NCBI GenBank assembly: GCA_002099365.1
Contig: MSED01000002.1
Span: forward strand, 496,001 to 560,000
DNA length: 64,000 bases
Direction of reading: 5' to 3'
From: Phialophora verrucosa
Taxonomy: Eukaryota > Ascomycota > Eurotiomycetes > Chaetothyriales > Herpotrichiellaceae
Part shown: in pieces, positions 57,665 to 64,000 of the stretch
Numbering within the stretch: position 1 is the stretch's first letter
Layout of the letters: the number at the start of each line of letters is the position of its first letter
Notes under the pieces: generated by a model
Seen by the model: only the letters and a program-made list of their open reading frames with translations
What the model was told of the DNA's origin: nothing
The model's database searches: none
Program-made: the position numbers and the translations under genes

Positions 57665-59029
57665 CTAAGGTCTGCGGAAGTAGTTGGCGATGGTATTCTT
57701 CTGTGGACTCTTTTCGATGGTTTTCACCTTCTTCTGCTTCGGTTCTTCAGGTTCGTCCTTCTTTTCAGGCTTCTCGCCGACCTTCAGCAAGGCCATAAGC
57801 TCTTCAAAGGCTTCATTAGGGACAATGCCACCACTAGCCTCTTTATGACCCCTGGCAAAGCTCTGTCCCAGTCGGTCGCTCAGGCCGTCAGTGGATAGAT
57901 TGGCAGCGGCCTTCAAGCTCTCGATAATATTGACCGGGGGATTCCTTGACCTGGCGCAGCGAGCAATACGGCAAGAAAAATTCACCATGCCAGGGAGATA
58001 GCCTGAGTTTGCACAAAGCACGATTTCCAATGCCTTCGAATTAAGATGTCCAGCCCAGCGGGTGGCAATGACGGGATGGACTTGAGCGGGCGTATTGATT
58101 CGTAGAACAGCAATTCGTCCGTCGGCACTGAACTTCGGAGGAGTATGTGTGTTCATCTCCACCTCAGCATTGACCTCTGCGCGTGCGCTCTGAAGTCGAC
58201 CATTACCCAAGAGGTCCTTTGGATCTTTCGAGGCAAGAAGAGCTGTCCACGCAGTTATCACATCATACTTGGCAGTGCGCCGAGGTGCGTTGACAAGTGA
58301 TACTGCATCATTGACCGACTTCTTGGTATAGAGTTTGAAAGTTTCCTTCATGTCAGGGAATGGTGGGGACCACTTCAACGTGTTTCCCAGGTCACCATGA
58401 GTGCCAATGCAAGCAAGGTAGGCGCAGTCTGAGGCGATTGCAGGAGCAAGGGGTTTGCAAATCTCATATGTGAGCAAGGAAGACGTCGATACCGGTGGGT
58501 AATGGCATGCTGACACAACTTGCGCATCTTCTGGGAAGTGATCGCTCAAATGGTGATCAATGATCAGGGATCTCGTTGATGGCAAGTCCACAACCGGCGG
58601 AGCTGCTATAGATCCTTGGTCGAGGACGATGATGTAGGCTGGTTCTTTGGCTGCCATGGTTTCACGTTCAGACTGGGTATGGATTGTGGAAGCCTTCTGG
58701 ACCAGATGGACGTCGATCAGAGTTTGGTCCAAACCGAGAGTCGTCAGCGTGCGATACAATATGACACCGGAAGAGAGCCCATCGGCATCTTTGTCTGGCA
58801 CGATGAGAGTCTTCTTCCCGCTCACTGCACTGTTAAGGTCAGCAAGGACTATGAGGTAACCAGTCGATGGCATGGTTCAAGGATACCATTCTTTTATGAA
58901 TGCCCTCGCCTGCTCCATAGCGGCCTCTGGAGCAGGCCAGATTGGTTGTCCTCGATCATCGCGCCGTGGGTCGACATCACAGTAGTCCGGGACTTTTAGT
59001 CGAGGTTTGGAAGTGGCGGTTTTCTTCAT
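57665..59029 (-). CDS. DHH (RecJ-like) phosphoesterase with PIP-box-like tail
   Basis: Two exons: 59029..58887 and 58829..57665, with a 57-base intron (branch GCTGACC), give 435 residues. The DHH superfamily cleaves phosphoester bonds in nucleic acids or nucleotides with Mn2+. Motif I is VPDKDADGLSSG (Asp60, Asp62, Asp64), and the DHH triad is IDHHLSDHF (Asp139-His141). Later blocks include LACIGTHGDLGNT and ARGHKEASGGIV, the latter like the GGH-type motif of a DHHA1 domain. The tail ends KNTIANYFRRP, resembling a PCNA-interacting box (position 1 Lys instead of Gln, then Ile, Tyr, Phe). Catalytic residues look intact. An in-frame ATG at 59176 would add 49 residues that could act as a mitochondrial presequence. 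Its stop is 19 bases from the convergent zinc-finger gene. Confidence 0.85.
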
Positions 59030-59538
59030 ACCTCGACAGCCATCAAATCGTGACGCGGTAGGAGTTTTGCATCCGAGGAAGATGACGCAGGGCGAACGTG
59101 GCAATTGAAATTCAAAGAAGGAAGTGCGAGCTGCAACGGGATATGCACCACGGAGAAGCGTTGAGCTGAAGTGCATTCATAGGTATGATACTACAGAGGT
59201 GTTGATACTAAGGCGAAGTGAAGCATCATTAGAGAGGCACCAAACTGTGCGCGCGTCATGATGTCACTGAGCTACTGCGGGCGAAAGTGAGGCTGACGCA
59301 ATAAATACTGCGGACCATATTTCCCCTGGGCGCCTCGCCTCAAAGTGACCAATGAGACACCCTGCTCAGGCAATGTGCGTTCAGGACAGGACAGGCAGCC
59401 ATCGTGTTTAACACCTGGTTTTGCTTCATTCATCGTTCTGTGCTTCTGCCTCCCGGCATCAGCAGTATTGAATGATGCGCGAAATCGTCGCCTGGGCGGA
59501 CGGCGTTTCGTTGACGTACTGGCTGTGCTTTGTTCTTA
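59030..59538. other. divergent promoter region DHH gene / SGNH gene
   Basis: About 510 bases. Includes the possible 49-codon N-terminal extension of the DHH protein (59030-59176). No other gene. Confidence 0.45.
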
Positions 59539-60555
59539 ATGGCAGCTGCCATCATTCTCGGCTTTGTTCTCTCCTTACTGTGCTTGGGCGGTGCCTCGAC
59601 CCTGACTCATATCCTTGAGCGACATGCTTTGCCACGGTCTTATGCGGCAATAGGAGACTCGTACGCTTCTGGGGCTGGAGCAGGCATTCCGGGATGGCCA
59701 CCTTATGCAGATTTCCGTTGTGGGCGATACTCTGAGGCATATCCGATCCAAGTAGCCAACAACTCCCTGATCAACATCGACAGAACCAAGTTCAAGCACC
59801 TCGCCTGTGGTGGTTTGACCAGCGCTGTCATCCTGCGAGACCAGGTCCCCTACATTGGCGACTCGGAGCTGGTGACCTTAACGGCTAGTGGCAATGATGT
59901 CAACTTCTTCGTGGTCCTGAACGAATGCGTTTATCATTGGTCGCCAGCAATAGGCTGTGAAGCTCAACTCGTCAAAGCCAGAGAGATCATCGAGACCAGC
60001 GCACTGCAGAATCTCGAGAACATCATCTCCGGGGCAGTTCAACATCTGCAGCCGGGAGCACTGTTCATAGTCACCGGGTATGCAAGGTTCTTCAACGAGA
60101 AGACAGATGACTGTGATAACACAACGTTCAGCCAGACGAGGCCACTGGATTACTTGACCAGGGCCAAGCGGAGGGATCTCAATCAGCTCGTGATGATGCT
60201 GAACGATGTGATCAGAGCGACGGCATTGCTCCATGGTGCCGTGTATGTCGACATTGATCGGGCGTTCGAAGGACACAGATTCTGCGAGCCAGGCGTTAAG
60301 GAGCCAGATCTGGACAGGGCTGATACATGGTTCTTCAACATTCCTTCACCGCAGGTTGCCTTGTCTACGTCGCAAAGTGGACCACCGCAACAGCCTGTGG
60401 GCGAACTGGAGATGCCTCATCCAGAGACTGTCCCTGAATGGCCGGAGATGAGGAGATGGAGGGTATTCCATCCAACTGGGCTGGGACATCACGGCATATC
60501 GCAGGTGATAGTGCGAGAGATCCTCCTGCGGTCAAATTCGGGGAAATCGCAGTAA
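59539..60555 (+). CDS. secreted SGNH/GDSL hydrolase
   Basis: An intronless gene for 338 residues, starting MAAAIILGFVLSLLCLGGAS, a clear signal peptide. Block I is YAAIGDSYASGAGAG with nucleophile Ser at about 41; block III is LTASGNDVNFF with Asn at about 119; block V is FHPTGLGHHGIS with catalytic His, with the preceding hydrolase residue less clear. The cysteines FRCGRYSEA and KHLACGGLT match secreted fungal SGNH lipases, in which they form disulfides. The family hydrolyses esters of lipids or polysaccharide acetyl groups. Secreted; substrate unknown. I chose the ATG at 59539, three codons after an alternative TTG, because a signal peptide begins there. Confidence 0.87.
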   Translation: MAAAIILGFVLSLLCLGGASTLTHILERHALPRSYAAIGDSYASGAGAGIPGWPPYADFRCGRYSEAYPIQVANNSLINIDRTKFKHLACGGLTSAVILRDQVPYIGDSELVTLTASGNDVNFFVVLNECVYHWSPAIGCEAQLVKAREIIETSALQNLENIISGAVQHLQPGALFIVTGYARFFNEKTDDCDNTTFSQTRPLDYLTRAKRRDLNQLVMMLNDVIRATALLHGAVYVDIDRAFEGHRFCEPGVKEPDLDRADTWFFNIPSPQVALSTSQSGPPQQPVGELEMPHPETVPEWPEMRRWRVFHPTGLGHHGISQVIVREILLRSNSGKSQ

Positions 60556-60978
60556 ATGGCGGGATGGCTGACACTTTGTGTTGATGTAGTGGGGTCTCAT
60601 TAAGCATGTCGTTGAGAATTGCCCACTACCATCTCTTCAGGCGCCCTTAATGTAGATTTATTTGCTCTGTCTCTGTAAAGGTTACGATCTGTACGGGGTC
60701 GAGGTGGCAGAATGGTGGGTCTGGCATCCGGCCAGAACGCAGAGCGTATGGCGCATGACGTATTTGGCAACAACGCGTCCCTTGCTACGCGACTTCGCGG
60801 GTTGCTTTGTACCTGGTGCGGCCTTCAGCAAATGTCTAGCATAAACCCCGATAATCCAAACCCGAGCAACATCTGAACCCCCCAAGGCAGGGAGTATCTC
60901 AATCACGCGCTGTTAACCTACGATTGCCATGAACTCGAATAGAACTACGCTCCCGTTCGCAATCCCAATCCTTCCGCC
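60556..60978. other. intergenic region before CDC45
   Basis: About 420 bases between same-strand genes. A stretch near 60702 (GGTGGCAGAATGG) looks loosely like a tRNA A-box but has no matching B-box or cloverleaf. Confidence 0.5.
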
Positions 60979-63522
60979 ATGTACCTACCGCGAGACCTAA
61001 TCTCACACCTCTACACGAACCTCGTCCGCTCACATCACGCGCACTCGCCCGCAGTTTTGCTGCTTGTTGCTCTCGAGCCTGACTCATTATGCGCGTGCCG
61101 CATCATTACAGCGCTACTGCGTCGCGACTTCATTCAGCACAAGATCCAACCCGTCTCCGGCTATGCAGATCTGGCCAAGGCCGGCGAAGACCTTGTACGG
61201 CCCATGAAGACCACCGAAGGCGGTAGTGGTGGTCTTGTCATATGTCTAGGTGTCGGCGCACTGGTAGATCTGGGCACCGTTCTGGGCCTGGAAGATGAAG
61301 ATATGAACGAGACAATGTGCGGTGTCGAAGTCTGGGTTCTTGACGCGAGAAGACCGTACAACCTGGACAATGTGTTCGGCGGTATGCCTATCGAAGCGCC
61401 TACAGACGATGTTATCAATAGCTCGAGATCGCGTGCTCGTGGCGTGGAGAAAGGGTGCCTTCAGAAATCATATCGATCCGGCAAGGGAGGCATAATTGTC
61501 TTCGACGATGGAGATATTGCTGGTGACCTGATCACGGAAAGAGACGCGTACTGTGCATTGGCAGAAATGCCTGAAGTCGACGGCGAGGAGAGCGACGAAG
61601 AAGACTTGGATGATGGCGAACACGACACACAAGATAGCTCACAATCTAAGAAGCGAAAGTCTTGGTCCGACCGAGACGACGAGAACGAAGACAATGACGA
61701 TGACGAAGAACGACCCCGTCAAAGGCGAAGAAGCAACTCCGGCTCGTCAATTGCCTCACCCCGGAGCAGAAGCAGAAGCATGACACCATCTTCCTCCCAG
61801 CCGACCTCCCCATCCTCGAAACCACAACCCCCGAAACACCAAACAGCCAAACAGCTTCGAAAACGACTCCGAAATTTGCGAGAAGAACACGAATCAGTCC
61901 TCCGTCAGTACAACAGCTTAGGTACATCCTATTCCGAGCCCGTCTCAACATTGGCATACTCCCTCGCTGCCGAGCTCGGTCGCGAAGACAACGACATCCT
62001 CTGGCTAGCAATTATCGGGTTGACGTCGCTCGAACTTTCAGGACATACATCAACTGGCCTGGGCACCTCTGTGTCAAGAAGCGCAACCATCACCACCAAA
62101 CAACACCGCGGCTGGCGCATGACGCGCTCATCCCAGACCTACGCTCTCCTCCGCGATGAAGTAAGACGTCTTAATCCTCCACCGGCAGACCAATCGCCCA
62201 CGATACCCCCTGCAACGGGCACAAGTTCACCTAGCGATACATCCATCCGGTTGACACCCGACCCGCGATTCCTCCTACTGAGACATTGGTCCCTGTATGA
62301 TAGCATGCTGCATTCCCCCTACCTCGCCGCGCGTCTGCATGTGTGGAATGAATCGGGCACCAAACGACTACACAAGCTTCTCGCGAAGATGGGCGTGTCC
62401 TTGACGCAATGCAAGCAAACATATACTCACATGGACATAGACTTGAAGAAGTCACTTCGCGATCGCCTATTGAAGTACGCGGGCGTTTATGGACTGGATG
62501 ACCTCGTACCGTCTGGCACCGGAAGAGCTTCTTACGAACAAGAAGGCTGGGGCTTCATCCGCTCCTGGGGCTGGAAGGCTCAACTCTCAGCCGTGGACGT
62601 GGGCGTTATATTGGGTGCGATCCTGGACGTCGGCCCCACTGCCACGCCATCAGGCGCCTCCAACGCTGCATCATATACACAGTCACAGTCACAAGCCTCC
62701 CAACTCACCACCAAAGAAGACGTCCCCGACCGTTCCACCCTTCTTCTTCCACGCTTCTTTGCTGCATATGATGCTCTCAACCCGACTTCTCCAAGCAAAC
62801 TCCTCGACGCGATTTCCTCCGCACAACATCTCCTCCGCTCCATCCTAAGGACCGGCTCCTCGCTATTACAAAAACACCATATTCGCCATCTTCGCGCATT
62901 CAGAATGGGCGTGGTCAAAGAAGGACCGGACCTGCCGCTCTTCGCGGGGAGTCCCGGCGCATTGGTGAAATTGGCGCTGTGGGTGGGCGAGGCGATTGCC
63001 GTGCAGGAAAGGGAAAAAGCCTCCGGACGGGATGCAGGACTCCCGACACCGTTGGTGCTCGCGGCGTTGGACGAACAAAGAGGCACGTATGTTGTCGTAG
63101 GCACGGGAGGGGGGATTGGTGGAGGCGAGGATATCGAAGGGCGGAAGGAACGGGAGGAGAAGAGGAAGAAAAGAGAGGAAGAGAGGGAGAAAAAGAAGGA
63201 GATCAGGGAAGAGAAACGGGCTGCCCGCAGAGCTCAACGAGAATTACTTGGCGAGGATTCAGACGTGGAAGACGAAGACACTGAATCCGAATCAGAAGCT
63301 GATTCCGAGTCTGAGGAGGAAATCGATGAAGCAGAGATGGAAAAGAGACGCAGGAGAGGATATGGCCACAATCGGTTTGGCATTGCGTTTCAGGAAGTCG
63401 TGGAGGAGACGAACGCCAGGGTCCGGATCGACAGTTTCGACCATTGTATCGTCGAGGTCAAGAAGGAGGATCTCGCCGGGTTTTTGGAGGGCTTGAGTTT
63501 AAAGGCCGTTGTCGGGCGGTAG
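60979..63522 (+). CDS. CDC45: DNA replication initiation factor Cdc45
   Basis: An intronless gene for 847 residues, starting MYLPRDLISHLYTNLVRSH. Cdc45 joins Mcm2-7 and GINS to form the CMG helicase that unwinds DNA at replication forks, in the nucleus. Landmarks: VLLLVALEPDSLCACRIITA, then VEVWVLDARRPYNLDNVFGG, both typical of Cdc45; a large acidic insert (about 190-250), rich in Glu/Asp and Arg; WLAIIGLTSLELSG; MGVSLTQCKQTYTHMDIDLK; and the C-terminal IDSFDHCIVEVKKEDLAGFL. Near 715-790 it carries a long, highly charged stretch of alternating Lys/Arg and Glu, then Ser/Glu repeats, before the last conserved block. Cdc45 is a DHH-superfamily protein without nuclease activity; the product is longer than yeast Cdc45 (about 650). 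No missing element seen. Confidence 0.93.
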   Translation: MYLPRDLISHLYTNLVRSHHAHSPAVLLLVALEPDSLCACRIITALLRRDFIQHKIQPVSGYADLAKAGEDLVRPMKTTEGGSGGLVICLGVGALVDLGTVLGLEDEDMNETMCGVEVWVLDARRPYNLDNVFGGMPIEAPTDDVINSSRSRARGVEKGCLQKSYRSGKGGIIVFDDGDIAGDLITERDAYCALAEMPEVDGEESDEEDLDDGEHDTQDSSQSKKRKSWSDRDDENEDNDDDEERPRQRRRSNSGSSIASPRSRSRSMTPSSSQPTSPSSKPQPPKHQTAKQLRKRLRNLREEHESVLRQYNSLGTSYSEPVSTLAYSLAAELGREDNDILWLAIIGLTSLELSGHTSTGLGTSVSRSATITTKQHRGWRMTRSSQTYALLRDEVRRLNPPPADQSPTIPPATGTSSPSDTSIRLTPDPRFLLLRHWSLYDSMLHSPYLAARLHVWNESGTKRLHKLLAKMGVSLTQCKQTYTHMDIDLKKSLRDRLLKYAGVYGLDDLVPSGTGRASYEQEGWGFIRSWGWKAQLSAVDVGVILGAILDVGPTATPSGASNAASYTQSQSQASQLTTKEDVPDRSTLLLPRFFAAYDALNPTSPSKLLDAISSAQHLLRSILRTGSSLLQKHHIRHLRAFRMGVVKEGPDLPLFAGSPGALVKLALWVGEAIAVQEREKASGRDAGLPTPLVLAALDEQRGTYVVVGTGGGIGGGEDIEGRKEREEKRKKREEEREKKKEIREEKRAARRAQRELLGEDSDVEDEDTESESEADSESEEEIDEAEMEKRRRRGYGHNRFGIAFQEVVEETNARVRIDSFDHCIVEVKKEDLAGFLEGLSLKAVVGR

Positions 63523-64000
63523 TCCGCGGACCGTGAATCGGTACTGATGAATGTCACGGCTGAAGGGCGAAGAGCGAACAGTGAGGCGCCAGACGATGAA
63601 GTGATGATGAGGGGGTGGTTTACTGTGTTGGATGTGCAAGGCTGGTGTCTCCTCTAGAGCACCTAAACTTTTGCATATTCTCCAGAAGGTGCATACTCGT
63701 CCTCATCGATTGACGTCTTCTGGGGCACGAGAAGCGAGCACTAGAAGCATAGTGGTGCAGGAACGTACGAGCGCACAAATTATATCACGAGTCGTCGCTT
63801 TCGCATTTGGTGTCTGAGCGATGCGATTGCAATGGGTTTGTTTAGTCTAGGTTCAATGAGAATCAATCCATGCTGCGGCTGATATTTAGACGATCGTGAC
63901 TCGTTAGCGTCCAGCCTTGTCTCTTGAGTTGAGGAAATGAATGTTCATTGTCATGGATGACGAAAATACCACTACTATTACAGCAGAAGATGAAAACACG
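63523..64000. other. 3' flank of CDC45
   Basis: About 480 bases after the CDC45 stop. A short plus-strand frame at 63632 is not supported. Window end. Confidence 0.5.

Noticed and set aside
60702..60780. Possible tRNA (GGTGGCAGAATGG like an A-box)
   Set aside because: No B-box or paired arms follow; no cloverleaf can be drawn.

Overview
The window is nuclear DNA of a filamentous ascomycete (Pezizomycotina). Genes are close together, with short GT-AG introns of about 47-100 bases and CTAAC/CTGAC-type branch sites. The protein set is typical: an APSES factor of the Xbp1 type, Mediator Med4, intronless Cdc45, topoisomerase II, a Clr5/C2H2 protein, fungal bZIPs, a P450 and MFS carriers. I cannot name the species. 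Exon joins were worked out by hand from splice signals, phase and family resemblance; no search was run.

Layout. 1-15.1 kb is gene-poor: one Gln-rich disordered protein gene (1.5-2.9 kb), the decayed relic of a DUF6603-type gene (10.2-12.7 kb), simple repeats, and a 49-residue Cys-rich ORF at 15.1 kb. 16-24 kb holds a small secreted protein, a single-pass membrane protein, a CCCH zinc-finger protein and the APSES factor, all on the minus strand. 24.5-41 kb is mostly conserved: TOP2, a Gyp5-like TBC Rab-GAP, a nine-exon MFS carrier, an unknown acidic protein and MED4. A cytochrome P450 follows at 41.3-42.9 kb.

43.6-52.7 kb is an arsenic-resistance cluster: bZIP regulator, ACR3 arsenite exporter, Acr2/Cdc25-like arsenate reductase (divergent from ACR3), an MCT-type MFS transporter, ArsM/AS3MT-like arsenite methyltransferase (divergent from the MFS), and a second bZIP. 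The pathway reads: reduce arsenate, export arsenite, methylate arsenite, and probably export a further product through the MFS protein. The MFS/ArsM promoter carries four copies of a GGTGACATATC element, and a fifth lies just before the second bZIP. Both bZIPs end in a similar Cys-bearing module. This element plus the MFS carrier is the most likely undescribed part of the window.

53.7-57.6 kb holds a Clr5/C2H2 zinc-finger locus whose reading frame changes three times. 57.7-63.5 kb holds a DHH (RecJ-like) phosphoesterase with a PIP-box-like tail, a secreted SGNH hydrolase and CDC45, itself a DHH-superfamily protein.
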